Positions 26,597 through 36,335 of a stretch of DNA of 64,000 nucleotides are shown piece after piece. Numbering within the stretch: the stretch's first letter is position 1; every line of letters begins with the position of its first letter. The stretch lies in the NCBI RefSeq assembly GCF_000319305.2, contig NZ_AMWJ02000002.1:1812001-1876000 (forward strand), in the 5' to 3' direction. Below the pieces are notes generated by a model. It was not told the origin of the DNA, ran no database searches, and saw only the letters and a program-made list of their open reading frames with translations. Source of the stretch: Pseudomonas bharatica CSV86 (lineage in GTDB: Bacteria; Pseudomonadota; Gammaproteobacteria; Pseudomonadales; Pseudomonadaceae). The translations under genes and the position numbers were made by a program.

Positions 26597-27672
26597 TGTT
26601 CGCCCCTTTTCTTCAACAGGCCGACCACGCCCTTGGGCAGGTACAGGGTGACCAGGATGAACAGCGCACCCAGGAAGAACAGCCAGAATTCCGGAAACGC
26701 CACGGTGAACCAGCTCTTCATGCCATTGACCAGGCCGGCGCCGAGCAGCGGGCCGATCAGGGTGCCGCGTCCGCCGAGCGCGACCCATACGGCCGCTTCG
26801 ATGGAGTTGGTCGGCGACATTTCGCTCGGGTTGATGATGCCCACCTGCGGCACGTACAACGCACCGGCCAGGCCGCAAAGCACGGCGCTCAGCACCCAGA
26901 TGAACAGCTTGAAGCCGCGCGGATCGTAGCCGCAGAACATCAGGCGGTTTTCGGCGTCGCGCAGGGCGGTCAGCACCCGCCCGAACTTGCTCCGGGCCAG
27001 GCGCCAGCCCAGGTAGAGGCTGGCGACCAGCAGCGCCACGGTAAGCAGGAACAGCACCGCCCGGGTGCCCTGCGCGGTGATATCGAAGCCGAGCAGGGTA
27101 CGGAAGTTGGTGAAACCGTTGTTGCCGCCGAAGCCGGTCTCGTTGCGGAAGAACAGGAGCATCCCGGCGAAGGTCAGGGCCTGGGTCATGATCGAGAAGT
27201 ACACGCCCTTGATCCGCGAGCGGAAGGCGAAGTAGCCGAACACCAGGGCCAGCAGCCCGGGTGCCAGCACCACCAGGCACATGGCCCAGGCGAAGTGCTG
27301 GGTGCCGGCCCAGTACCAGGGCAGCTCGCTCCACGACAGGAAGCTCATGAACGCCGGCAGCCCGTCGCCGGCGGCTTCGCGCATCAGGTACATGCCCATG
27401 GCGTAGCCGCCGAGGGCGAAGAACAGGCCGTGGCCGAGGGACAGCAGCCCGGCGTAGCCCCAGACCAGGTCCAGGGCCAGGGCGACGATGGCGTAGCAGA
27501 GGATCTTGCCCACGAGGGTCAAGGTGTAGGCCGAGACCTGCAGGGCGTGGCCGTCCGGCAGCAGCGAAAGCAGCGGCAACGCGACCAGTACCAGCAGGAC
27601 GACGGCGCCGATGGCCAGGGACAGTTTCGGTCCGGCTTTTTGCGTGGCGGTGACAAGCAGAGGCTGGTTCAT
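26593..27672 (-). CDS. urtC: Urea ABC transporter permease UrtC
   Basis: A 359-residue LivM-type permease with about ten hydrophobic segments. Diagnostic features include LDLVWGYAGLLSLGHGLFFALGGYAMGMYL, FFRNETGFGGNNGFTNF, and NRLMFCGYDPRGFKL. The end (GVVGLLKKRG) is typical of UrtC. It overlaps urtD at its stop and touches the urtB stop at its start, so the operon is translationally coupled. With UrtB it forms the urea channel. Confidence 0.95.
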   Translation of the reverse strand: MNQPLLVTATQKAGPKLSLAIGAVVLLVLVALPLLSLLPDGHALQVSAYTLTLVGKILCYAIVALALDLVWGYAGLLSLGHGLFFALGGYAMGMYLMREAAGDGLPAFMSFLSWSELPWYWAGTQHFAWAMCLVVLAPGLLALVFGYFAFRSRIKGVYFSIMTQALTFAGMLLFFRNETGFGGNNGFTNFRTLLGFDITAQGTRAVLFLLTVALLVASLYLGWRLARSKFGRVLTALRDAENRLMFCGYDPRGFKLFIWVLSAVLCGLAGALYVPQVGIINPSEMSPTNSIEAAVWVALGGRGTLIGPLLGAGLVNGMKSWFTVAFPEFWLFFLGALFILVTLYLPKGVVGLLKKRGEQ

Positions 27673-29171
27673 CAGTCGATTACCCGTCCCTTGAGGGCGA
27701 ACAGGCCTTGCGGGCGTTTCTGAATGAACAGAATGATCAGCGCAAGGATGAGGATCTTGCCGAGCACCGCACCGATCTGCGGTTCCAGCAGCTTGTTGGC
27801 GATGCCCAGGCCGAACGCGGCCCAGAGGCTGCCGGCCAGTTGCCCGACGCCGCCGAGTACCACCACCAGGAAGGAGTCGATGATGTAGCTCTGGCCGAGG
27901 TCAGGGCCGACGTTGCCGATCTGGCTCAGGGCCACGCCACCCAGGCCGGCGATGCCCGAGCCGAGGCCGAAGGCGAGCATATCGACGCGCCCGGTCGGTA
28001 CGCCGCAGCAGGCTGCCATGTTGCGGTTCTGGGTCACGGCACGCACGTTGAGGCCCAGGCGCGTGCGGTTGAGCAGCAACCAGGTCAGCAGCACCACGAA
28101 CAGGGCGAAGCCGATGATGACGATGCGGCTCCACGGCAGGACCAGGTTCGGCAGCACCTGAATGCCGCCGGACAGCCAGGCCGGGTTGGCGACTTCCACG
28201 TTCTGCGCGCCGAAGACCAGGCGGATGGCCTGGATCAGGATCAGGCTGATGCCCCAGGTCGCCAGCAGGGTTTCCAGTGGACGGCCATACAGATGGCGGA
28301 TCACCGTGCGTTCCAGGGCCATGCCGACCCCGGCGCTGACGGCGAAGGCCACCGGCAGCGCCAGCAGCGGATAGAACTCCAGCGCGCCGGGGGCATAGCG
28401 CTGGACCATGATCTGCACCACATAGGTGGTGTAGGCACCGAGCATCAGCATCTCGCCGTGGGCCATGTTGATCACGCCGAGCAGGCCGAAGGTGATCGCC
28501 AGGCCAAGGGCCGCGAGGAGCAGGATCGAACCAAGGGACAGCCCGCTGAAGGCCTGGCCGAGGATCTCGCCGACCAGCAGCTTGCGCTTGACCTGGGCCA
28601 GGCTGGTTTCCGCGGCGGTGCGCACTCCGGCGTCACTTTCCACGGCCGGGTCGAGCAGGGCTTCGAGGCGGGTGCGGGCCATGGGGTCGCCGGTCTCGCC
28701 GAGCAGGCGCACGGCGGCGAGGCGCACCGAAGGCTCGGCGGCGGCCAGTTGCAGGTTGGCCAGGGCCAGGCCGAGAGCGGCGTGGACGCTGTCGTCCTTT
28801 TCCGTGGCGTACTGGCGGTCGAGGAAGGCGACCTGGGCCGGTTGCGCGGTTTTTTGCAGCTGCTGCGCGGCCTGCAGGCGGGTAGCCGGGTCGCCGCTGA
28901 GCAACTGATGGCTGGCCAGGGCGTTGTCCACCAGGCCGCGCAGGCGATTGTTCAGGCGCAGCTTGCGGTTGTCGTCGGGGCTGATGCGGCCTTGCTGCAG
29001 GGAGGTGAGCAGGGCCAGCCGGGCAGGATCGGGTTGCGCTGCCCATTCCTGGAGCAGGCGGGCCTGGTCGTTGGGCTTGGCGGCGGCGAAGTATTCGGCT
29101 TCGCTGGCGTGCGCGGCCAAGGGCAGCAGCAGGCACAGGGAAAGCAGGAGTCGGTAGAGGGCCTTGGGCAT
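27672..29171 (-). CDS. urtB: Urea ABC transporter permease UrtB
   Basis: A 499-residue protein made of a signal peptide (MPKALYRLLLSLCLLLPLAA), a periplasmic domain of about 190 residues with HEAT-like helices (RLAAVRLLGETGDPMARTRL), and a LivH-like permease (GLAITFGLLGVINMAHGEMLMLGAYTTYV). The extra domain is normal for UrtB and distinguishes it from LivH. I chose ATG 29171; the longer frame starts inside a REP. It lies between urtA and urtC. Confidence 0.94.
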   Translation of the reverse strand: MPKALYRLLLSLCLLLPLAAHASEAEYFAAAKPNDQARLLQEWAAQPDPARLALLTSLQQGRISPDDNRKLRLNNRLRGLVDNALASHQLLSGDPATRLQAAQQLQKTAQPAQVAFLDRQYATEKDDSVHAALGLALANLQLAAAEPSVRLAAVRLLGETGDPMARTRLEALLDPAVESDAGVRTAAETSLAQVKRKLLVGEILGQAFSGLSLGSILLLAALGLAITFGLLGVINMAHGEMLMLGAYTTYVVQIMVQRYAPGALEFYPLLALPVAFAVSAGVGMALERTVIRHLYGRPLETLLATWGISLILIQAIRLVFGAQNVEVANPAWLSGGIQVLPNLVLPWSRIVIIGFALFVVLLTWLLLNRTRLGLNVRAVTQNRNMAACCGVPTGRVDMLAFGLGSGIAGLGGVALSQIGNVGPDLGQSYIIDSFLVVVLGGVGQLAGSLWAAFGLGIANKLLEPQIGAVLGKILILALIILFIQKRPQGLFALKGRVID

Positions 29172-29219
29172 GGAGCGGGGTCCCTTTTTTGGTAGGGGGA
29201 GGTGCGGTGTTCTTCCGGG

Positions 29220-29295
29220 CCTCATCGCTGGCAAGCCAGCTCCCACAGGTCCGGTGCATGCAGGACCTTGTGGGAGCTGGCTTGCCAGCGATTGG
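29220..29295. repeat. REP inverted pair (urtA-urtB gap)
   Basis: Both arms are standard, with the loop GGTCCGGTGCATGCAGGACC that is itself palindromic. It sits between urtA and urtB, where it would stabilise the abundant urtA message and reduce downstream expression. Confidence 0.9.
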
Positions 29296-29306
29296 ACCTC
29301 AGGGGA

Positions 29307-30571
29307 TCAGTTGCCCTTCACGGCATAATCCGGCCGCTTGTCATTGCCCTGGATGAACGGACTCCACGGCTGCGCCCGCAGTGGCTGCTCGGTCTCCCAG
29401 ACCACGTTGAACTGCCCGTCATCCTGGATTTCGCCGATCATCACCGGCTTGTGCAGGTGGTGGTTGGTCTTGTCCATGGTCAGGGTGAAGCCGGACGGCG
29501 CCTTGAAGGTCTGCCCGGCGAGGGCTTCGCGGACCTTGTCGACATCGGTGCTGCCGGCCTTCTCCACGGCCTGCGCCCACATGTGGATGCCGACGTAGGT
29601 AGCTTCCATCGGGTCGTTTGTCACCGCCTTGTCGGCGCCCGGCAGGTTCTTCGCCTTGGCGTAGGCCTTCCAGTCGGAAACGAATTGGGTATTGACCGGG
29701 TTGTCCACCGACTCGAAGTAGTTCCAGGCGGCAAGGTGACCCACCAGCGGCTTGGTATCGATGCCGCGCAGCTCCTCTTCACCCACCGAGAAGGCCACGA
29801 CCGGTACGTCGGTGGCCTTCAGGCCATGGTTGGCCAGTTCCTTGTAGAACGGCACGTTGGAGTCGCCGTTGACCGTGGAGATGACCGCAGTCTTGCCGCC
29901 GGCGGAGAATTTCTTGATGTTGGCGACGATGGTCTGGTAGTCGCTGTGGCCGAACGGGGTGTAGACCTCTTCGATGTCCTTGTCCGCCACGCCCTTGGAA
30001 TGCAGGAAGGCGCGCAGGATCTTGTTGGTGGTGCGCGGATAGACGTAGTCGGTACCGAGCAGGAAGTAGCGCTTGGCCGCGCCGCCTTCCTCGCTCATCA
30101 GGTACTCAACGGCCGGGATCGCCTGCTGGTTCGGCGCCGCACCGGTGTAGAACACGTTCGGCGACATTTCCTCGCCTTCATACTGCACCGGGTAGAACAG
30201 CAGGCCGTTGAGCTCCTCGAACACCGGCAGCACCGACTTGCGCGACACCGAGGTCCAGCAGCCGAACACCACCGCGACCTTGTCCTGGGTCAGCAGCTGG
30301 CGACTTTTCTCGGCGAACAGCGGCCAGTTCGACGCCGGGTCCACCACCACCGGCTCCAGCAGTTTGCCGTTCACCCCGCCCTGGCGTTGATCTGCTCGAT
30401 GGTCATCAGCGCCATGTCCTTGAGCGAGGTCTCGGAAATCGCCATGGTCCCGGACAGGGAATGCAGGATGCCGACCTTGATGGTCTCGGCGGCCTGGATG
30501 CTCCAGCTCAGGCCCATCGCGGCGATGGATGCGCTGAGGGTAAAGGCCTTGATCAGACTGCGACGCTTCAT
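29307..30571 (-). pseudogene. urtA: Urea ABC transporter substrate-binding protein UrtA, frameshifted in this sequence
   Basis: The N-terminal part (ATG 30571, signal MKRRSLIKAFTLSASIAAMG, mature ETIKVGILHSLSGTMAISET) runs into a stop at 30371. The rest continues in another frame from GGVNGKLLEPVVVDPASNWP to the stop at 29307. One extra C in the CCC run at 30379-30381 restores INARGGVNG and a 421-residue UrtA. UrtA is the periplasmic urea receptor. All downstream features are intact (TSVSRKSVLPVFE, YVYPRTTNKILRAFL), so sequencing error is likely. A sigma-54 promoter and two NtrC-like sites lie upstream. Confidence 0.88.
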
Positions 30572-30636
30572 GGGTGCTCTCTCCGTTGAGTTCGTATTGG
30601 CGGTAAGGCAAATGGCGACTGCGCGGATAGAGCGAT

Positions 30637-30652
30637 AGCAAAGGCTATGCCG
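30637..30652 (-). promoter_or_regulatory. Sigma-54 (RpoN) promoter of urtA
   Basis: On the minus strand the sequence CGGCATAGCCTTTGCT matches TGGCAYR-N4-TTGCW with one mismatch (first base). The GG and GC elements are ten bases apart as required. Transcription would start near 30626, about 55 bases before the urtA ATG. Confidence 0.75.
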
Positions 30653-30704
30653 GATTGTGTACAGGCTCTGGAACAAGGGTTTCGGCGGATTGTGCGCTGG
30701 CGGT

Positions 30705-30719
30705 GCACCGCCCTGGAGC
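30705..30719. promoter_or_regulatory. Candidate NtrC site 1 for urtA
   Basis: GCACCGCCCTGGAGC matches the NtrC pattern GCACC-N5-GGTGC with a single mismatch. It is centred about 86 bases upstream of the predicted urtA transcription start. Confidence 0.6.
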
Positions 30720-30747
30720 CCAAGGCGGTGGCACGGTGCAGGCTGTT

Positions 30748-30762
30748 GCGCCCAGATGGTGC
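30748..30762. promoter_or_regulatory. Candidate NtrC site 2 for urtA
   Basis: GCGCCCAGATGGTGC matches GCACC-N5-GGTGC with a single mismatch. It is 43 bases (about four helix turns) from site 1, the kind of spacing used by paired NtrC enhancer sites. Confidence 0.6.
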
Positions 30763-30784
30763 GCAATAGCCAGCAAGGGAAGGA

Positions 30785-32205
30785 TCAACCCCGGGGAGCG
30801 TCGATCTGGCCGCGCGGGTGGCGGCGGCTGCGGACGAACTGATAGGTCACGGTGAGGATCAGGAACCAGATCGGGGTGACCATCAGTGCCTGGCGGGTGT
30901 CGGTCTCGAAGCTCAGCAGCACCAGGATGAAGGCGAAGAACACCAGGCATGCCCAGCACATGAAGCGGCCGCCGGGCATCTTGTATTTCGATGCCGCGTG
31001 CAGTGCTGCGCGCTGTTTGCGGTAGGTCAGCCAGGACAGCAGGATCAGCGACCAGACGAACATGAACAGCACCGCCGATACGGTGGTGACCAGGGTGAAG
31101 GCTTCGACCAGGTCGGGGATCAGGTACATCAACGCCGCGCCCAGCAGCAGGCAGGTGCAGGAGAAGTACAGGCCGTTGGCCGGCACGTCACGGTTCGACA
31201 GCTTCTCGAAGGCTTTCGGTGCATCGCCTTCCTGGGCCAGGCCGAAGAGCATGCGGCTGGTGGAGAACACGCCGCTGTTGGCCGAGGACGCGGCCGAGGT
31301 CAGCACCACGAAGTTGATCACCGCCGCCGCGGCCGGCAGCCCGGCCAGGACGAACAGCTCGACGAACGGGCTCTTGTTCGGCACCACGTCGCGCCACGGA
31401 GTGACGGCCATGATGGCGATCAGGGCGAACACGTAGAACATGATGATGCGCAGCGGGATCGAGTTGATCGCCCGGGCAGGGTGCGCTCCGGGTCCTTGGC
31501 TTCGGCGGCGGTGGTGCCGACCAGCTCGATGCCGACGAAGGCGAACACGGCGATCTGGAAGCCGGCGAAGAAGCCCATCAGGCCGTGGGGGAACATGCCC
31601 TGGTCGTTCCACAGGTTGCCCAGGCTGGCGGTATCGCCATTGGGCGACTGGAAGCCGCTGACCACCATATACAGGCCGGTGCCGATCAGGCCGAGAATGG
31701 CAACGATCTTGATCATCGCGAACCAGAACTCGATCTCGCCGAACAGCTTCACGGTGATCAGGTTCAGCGACAGCAGCACGCCGACGCAGAGGATCGCCGG
31801 TATCCACTGCGGCAGGTCGGGAAACCAGAACTGCGAGTAGGAGGCGATGGCGATCACATCGGCGATGCCGGTGATGACCCAGCAGAACCAGTAGGTCCAG
31901 CCGGTGAAATACCCGGCCCAGGGGCCCAGCAGGTCGGCGGAGAAGTCGATGAAGGATTTGTAGTTGAGGTTCGACAGCAGCAGCTCGCCCATTGCCCGCA
32001 TGACGAAGAACAGCATGAAGCCGATGATCATGTAGACGAAGATGATCGAAGGTCCGGCCAGACTGATGGTCTTGCCCGAGCCCATGAACAGACCGGTCCC
32101 GATGGCACCGCCGATGGCAATCAACTGGATGTGTCGATTGGTCAGGTTGCGTTGCAGGTGATGTTCCTGCGCGTCCTTTGTAATGTCTTGATTCATTGCG
32201 TGCAT
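30785..32205 (-). pseudogene. cycA: D-serine/D-alanine/glycine permease CycA, frameshifted in this sequence
   Basis: Two overlapping frames join at about 31471-31477 to give a CycA-type permease of about 473 residues. The first part holds NLTNRHIQLIAIGGAIGTGLF and GIELVGTTAAEAKDPERTLP. The second continues RAINSIPLRIIMFYVFALI to the end. Adding one C to the CCC run at 31471-31473 restores TLPRAINSIP, the conserved sequence. CycA is a twelve-helix inner-membrane APC symporter. It starts at ATG 32196 or 32205. It is head-on upstream of the urtA control region and probably not in its operon. Confidence 0.88.
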
Positions 32206-32292
32206 TCCATAAATCGCAGTCTTCTTGTATGTGAAGCGGCGGCTAGGCTAACACGCTAGCCTGCGGGGCAGCCGCGACAAGATGACTCGACT

Positions 32293-33681
32293 TTAGGCGG
32301 ACGCCTTGTGGGAGCTGGCCCTGGCCACCAGCAGGCGCTTGCCGAACACCCGGTCCAGTCCCCACACCACCAGCATCGACAGCCCCACCAGCGGGAACGC
32401 TACGCCCAGCACGATCATCACCACCGTCGCCACCTTCCAGCGCGGCAGGTCATGACGCAGCGGCGGAACACCGAGGCCGCCTTCGGGCCGACGCTTCCAC
32501 CACATGACCAGCCCGCTCACCGAGCCGAGCAGGACCATCACGCAGATCAGCAGGATCAGCATCTGGTTGAGCCAACCGAACATCTTCCCTTCATGCAGCA
32601 TCACCCCCAGCTCCGTGGCCCGGGCGACGGTGCTGTAGTCCTGCCAGCGCACATCCACCAGGACCTTGCCGGTGTACTGGTCGATATGCAGGGTGGCATC
32701 GTTGCGCGGGTCGTCGGCGAACACGGCAATGGTGAACACGCCGCTGCCGGTGCTTGGCAGGGTGATGCTGTAGCCCGGCTCGACGCCGCGTTCAGTGGCG
32801 ATGTCCTCGACCTTCTGCAGGCTGACCTCGGGCGCCGCCGGGCCGCTGTCCAGGTGCATATGACCCTGGTGTTCGGCATGGGCGCCACCAGACTGCGGCA
32901 TCGGCGTGTTTTCCACCGCCCAGGGCACGGTCTGCCGCGCAGCGGTATTGAGCGTGCGGGCTTCCTGGTCGGATTTCGGTACGTCATTCCACATCGCCGC
33001 CGGAAAGCGGTTCCACAGGTCGGCGTACTGCTTGCCCCAGAACCCGGTCCAGGTCATGCCGCTGAGCAGCATCAGCAACAGGACCAGCGAGCCCCAGAAA
33101 CCGCTGACCGCATGCAGGTCGCGCCACAGCAGCCGTCCACGGGCATTCATCCGCGGCCAGAAGACCCCGGCGAAGCGTCCGCCACGTGGCCACCATAGGT
33201 AAAGGCCGGACACCACCAGGACGATGCCCCAGCCGGCCGCCAGTTCCACTACCCGGTCGCCGACGGTGCCGACCATCAGTTCGCCGTGCAGGGCCCGGGC
33301 CACGGCCTGCAGGTTGCTTTTGGCGTCCTGCTCGCCAAGTACCCGGCCGTTGTACGGATCGACGAACACGTTGAGTTCCTGCCCTTCGCGCTTGACCACG
33401 AACTGCGCGCTGCGGTCGGCCGCGGGTGCCGGCAGGTACTGGCTGACCTGGCCGCCCGGGTAGGCCGCCTGCACCTGCTGCAGCAGGTGATCGGCCGGAT
33501 GCCGGTGATGGCCGGCCTCGACCACCATCAGCGAGCGGTACATCAGCGGATCAAGTTGTGGCTTGAACAGGTAGATGATCCCGGTGACCGCCAGCAGGAT
33601 CATCACTGGCGCAACGAACAGGCCGGCATAGAAGTGCCAGCGCCACGCCAGGTTGTAGAAGGAAAACGATGGCTTGCTCAT
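32293..33681 (-). CDS. PepSY-domain membrane protein of the copper cluster
   Basis: A 462-residue protein with four main hydrophobic segments and PepSY-associated repeats (LAWRWHFYAGLFVAPVMILLAVTGIIYLF at the N-terminus, LHAVSGFWGSLVLLLMLLSGMTWTGFWGK, LHEGKMFGWLNQMLILLICVMVLLG). A His-rich loop (GGAHAEHQGHMHLD) may bind metal. Such proteins reduce or transfer metal in iron and copper uptake. It is last in a copper operon with oprC, so copper handling is likely. The last residues (ASSHK) are encoded by a REP half site, so the C-terminus appears to have been extended by read-through. Confidence 0.85.
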   Translation of the reverse strand: MSKPSFSFYNLAWRWHFYAGLFVAPVMILLAVTGIIYLFKPQLDPLMYRSLMVVEAGHHRHPADHLLQQVQAAYPGGQVSQYLPAPAADRSAQFVVKREGQELNVFVDPYNGRVLGEQDAKSNLQAVARALHGELMVGTVGDRVVELAAGWGIVLVVSGLYLWWPRGGRFAGVFWPRMNARGRLLWRDLHAVSGFWGSLVLLLMLLSGMTWTGFWGKQYADLWNRFPAAMWNDVPKSDQEARTLNTAARQTVPWAVENTPMPQSGGAHAEHQGHMHLDSGPAAPEVSLQKVEDIATERGVEPGYSITLPSTGSGVFTIAVFADDPRNDATLHIDQYTGKVLVDVRWQDYSTVARATELGVMLHEGKMFGWLNQMLILLICVMVLLGSVSGLVMWWKRRPEGGLGVPPLRHDLPRWKVATVVMIVLGVAFPLVGLSMLVVWGLDRVFGKRLLVARASSHKASA

Positions 33682-33730
33682 GGAACGCTCCCGAATGAGG
33701 GGCGCGGCACGCGGCCGCGCCCGGGCTGGA

Positions 33731-35809
33731 TCAGAAACTCAGGTCGACCTTGGTCCAGAAGGTGCGTCCCGGCTCGTTCACCGTTTCCGTGCCGGAGTAG
33801 CCGAAGCCGGCGTTGCCCGCCAGGTTCAGGTGCTCGGCATAGGCTTTGTCGAACAGGTTGTCGACACCGGCACTGAGCTTGAGGTTCTTGCTCACGCGGT
33901 AGGCACCGTTGAGCGAGAACACGCCAAAGCCGCCGGACTTGTCGAAGTCCTTGCCGACGATGTTGCCCTGGTTCTCCGACACCCGGTTCTGTGCCGACAC
34001 CAGGCGCCACAGGGCTCCGGCGCTCCAGGCGCTTTCGCTGTAGGTCAGGCCGAGGCGGCTTTCCAGGGGCGGCATCTGCGGCAGGGCCGAGCCGTCGCTG
34101 CTGTTCTTGCCCCAGGCGTAGGCGAGGGTGGCGTCGGCCTTCCAGTTGGAAGTCAGCTGGTAAGCCACGCCCATCTCGCCGCCCATGATCCGCGCGTCGA
34201 TATTGTCGGCACGCGAGACATTGGCGCCGCCGCTGTAGTCGTAGAGGATGTAATCGCGAACCTGGCCGATGTAGCCGGAGGCCCAGGCTTCGAGGACCTC
34301 GGTCTTGTACTGGATGCCGAAGTCTAGCTGGGTGGTTTTCTCCGGCTTGATTGCATCGAAGGCATTGACCGAACCCGTCGGGCCGTAGGTCGGCGAGAAC
34401 AGCTCCCAGTAGTCCGGGAAGCGCTGGGCATGCCCCAGGCCGACATAGGTGGTGGCGGGAATATCGACCAGGTCATGTTCGTAGCGCAGGAATCCGCTGG
34501 GCAGGGTATCGGCGCGGGTATCGCCGGCGGTCGGGTTGGGCATGCTCATCATTCCCGAGCCGGTGCGCTGGCGGAAGTCCTTCGCCGAGGCGCGGTCCAG
34601 GCGGGCACCGCTGACCAGGCGATCCTGGCTATTCAGCTCCCAGGTCAGCTCGCCGAACACGCCGTAGTTGTGGAAATCGGCGTCCTTGGTCCAGGGCAGG
34701 TTGCCGTAGGTGTTGACCCCCATGCTGCTGCGCTGGCGGTGCTCGTTGGTCTGCGCGTCGATGCCGCTGACCAGGGTCACGTCCTCCCAGCGCCAGGTGC
34801 CCTTGATCCGTGCGCCCAGGGTGCGGCGGTCGACGTTGGCCGCCATCGGGCCGGCCATCATCCCGGTGCCGGACGGCGTGCGCAGGCTGTAGTTGTCCAT
34901 CACATGGTCGGCGTAGTTGTAGTAGACCTGGGCCTCGATCTTGTCGAAGACCTCGCCGATGTTCGACTTCTCGAAGCGCAGGCCGAGGCTCTCCCGTTTG
35001 AACTGCGAGCCATCCATGCCGCGTCCGGCGTAGCGGGCCTCACCATCGCCGCGGCCGGCGGTGAGTTCGAGCAGGGTGTCGCTGTCCGGGGTCCAGCCGA
35101 TGGCGACATCGCCGTTCCACTTGTCCCACTTCGACGGCACGGTGTCGCCATGACCGTCCTCGTAGTCGTCGGAGCGCGACTGGTTGCCGACGAAGCGTAC
35201 ATAGCCTTCCTGGCCGCCTGCAGCCGCATCCAGCACCTTGTCGAAGCGCCCGTTGGAGCCGGCCAGCAGGCTGGCGTTGACCCGGGTGCCGAGTTCACCG
35301 AACTTTTCCGGCTCTCGCTCGAAGAGGATGGTCCCGGCCGATGCGCCCGGGCCCCACTGCACCGTTTGCGGCCCCTTGATCACGGTCAGGCGATCGTAGG
35401 TTTCCGGGGAGATATAGGAGGTCGGCGCGTCCATGCGATTCGGGCAGGCACCGAGCATCACGCCGCCGTTGGTGAGGATGTTCAGGCGCGAGCCGAACAT
35501 GCCGCGCAGCACCGGGTCGCCGTTGGTGCCGCCGGAGCGGATCGCCGAGAAGCCGGGGATGGTCTTGAGGTAATCGGCGCCATCGCTGGCCGGTACCGGC
35601 TGGCGCGGGTCCTTTGGGTTGGTGACGATGGTCAGCGGCGAGCTGGGCGCCACGGCGGTGATGACGGTGGGGCCGAGTTCGGCCGGCTCGTGGTCATGGC
35701 CCTCATGGCCGGTTTCCGCAGCCAGGGCGACCGGGGCGAGCAGGCTGCCGCAGAGCAGCGCGATGGTCCCGCGCAGGGACAAACGATAGACAGGGGTGGA
35801 GCTGGACAT
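33731..35809 (-). CDS. oprC: TonB-dependent copper receptor OprC
   Basis: A 692-residue outer-membrane receptor. After the signal peptide come a His-rich stretch (TGHEGHDHEPAEL), the plug domain (AVAPSSPLTIVTNPKDPRQP onward, with DGADYLKTIPGF and GMFGSRLNILTNGGVMLGACPNRMD), and a 22-strand barrel ending KVDLSF. It imports copper using TonB energy. The Cys in LGACPNRMD and nearby Met match the copper-binding site reported for OprC. It is fourth in the five-gene copper operon. Confidence 0.95.
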   Translation of the reverse strand: MSSSTPVYRLSLRGTIALLCGSLLAPVALAAETGHEGHDHEPAELGPTVITAVAPSSPLTIVTNPKDPRQPVPASDGADYLKTIPGFSAIRSGGTNGDPVLRGMFGSRLNILTNGGVMLGACPNRMDAPTSYISPETYDRLTVIKGPQTVQWGPGASAGTILFEREPEKFGELGTRVNASLLAGSNGRFDKVLDAAAGGQEGYVRFVGNQSRSDDYEDGHGDTVPSKWDKWNGDVAIGWTPDSDTLLELTAGRGDGEARYAGRGMDGSQFKRESLGLRFEKSNIGEVFDKIEAQVYYNYADHVMDNYSLRTPSGTGMMAGPMAANVDRRTLGARIKGTWRWEDVTLVSGIDAQTNEHRQRSSMGVNTYGNLPWTKDADFHNYGVFGELTWELNSQDRLVSGARLDRASAKDFRQRTGSGMMSMPNPTAGDTRADTLPSGFLRYEHDLVDIPATTYVGLGHAQRFPDYWELFSPTYGPTGSVNAFDAIKPEKTTQLDFGIQYKTEVLEAWASGYIGQVRDYILYDYSGGANVSRADNIDARIMGGEMGVAYQLTSNWKADATLAYAWGKNSSDGSALPQMPPLESRLGLTYSESAWSAGALWRLVSAQNRVSENQGNIVGKDFDKSGGFGVFSLNGAYRVSKNLKLSAGVDNLFDKAYAEHLNLAGNAGFGYSGTETVNEPGRTFWTKVDLSF

Positions 35810-35890
35810 AGGTTTTCCAACATCGATCGGTCATGAAGGTGCACACGGGCACGGCAGGCTGCCGTCCGCGAAGCACGTTGTTGTCGGTGG

Positions 35891-36316
35891 TCAGGCGATC
35901 GATGTGGCGGGTGGCGCGCGGCTGCGGGCGCCGGGGAAGAAAGCCGGGCGCGGGTGGCCCTGGCGCGGCTGGACGACCAGGCGATTGCCGGTCGCGAGGG
36001 GTTCGCTGTTGAGCAGGCTGAGCTGTTGCGGCAGGGCCGGGCAGTGGAAGAACAGGCTGCAATAGCCGCATTTCTCCCACATCACGTGCAACGAGGCATC
36101 GCCGCCGTGGTGGTTGTCGCCGTGGTGCCCGCCATCCATGTGCATGCCCGTGCCCATATCCATTTCCATGGGCATGGACGTGCCGTGCTGCATCGGCATC
36201 GACTGGGAAACCAGCGGACCGACGAAGATCATCAGCATGGCGAACAGGCTCAGCCAGCCCGCGCGCCTGTTTCCAGGGCGCAGTGGCCGGTGCTGTTCGC
36301 TACGGGCGAGGCTCAT
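35891..36316 (-). CDS. DUF2946 family protein, Met/His-rich
   Basis: A 141-residue protein with one N-terminal hydrophobic segment (GWLSLFAMLMIFVGPLVSQS). A Met/His-rich run follows (SMPMQHGTSMPMEMDMGTGM, then HMDGGHHGDNHHGG), and then CGYCSLFFHCPAL, the DUF2946 signature. It is predicted periplasmic and copper binding. It lies between the PCu(A)C chaperone and oprC and likely hands copper to or from the receptor. The exact biochemical role is unknown for the family. Confidence 0.88.
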   Translation of the reverse strand: MSLARSEQHRPLRPGNRRAGWLSLFAMLMIFVGPLVSQSMPMQHGTSMPMEMDMGTGMHMDGGHHGDNHHGGDASLHVMWEKCGYCSLFFHCPALPQQLSLLNSEPLATGNRLVVQPRQGHPRPAFFPGARSRAPPATSIA

Positions 36317-36335
36317 GGCGAGCGGTAATCAGCGA

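Noticed and set aside
25745..27334. 529-codon UrtD with a long N-terminal extension
   Set aside because: The extension is the alternate frame of urtC; the normal UrtD start at 26596 overlaps urtC by four bases.
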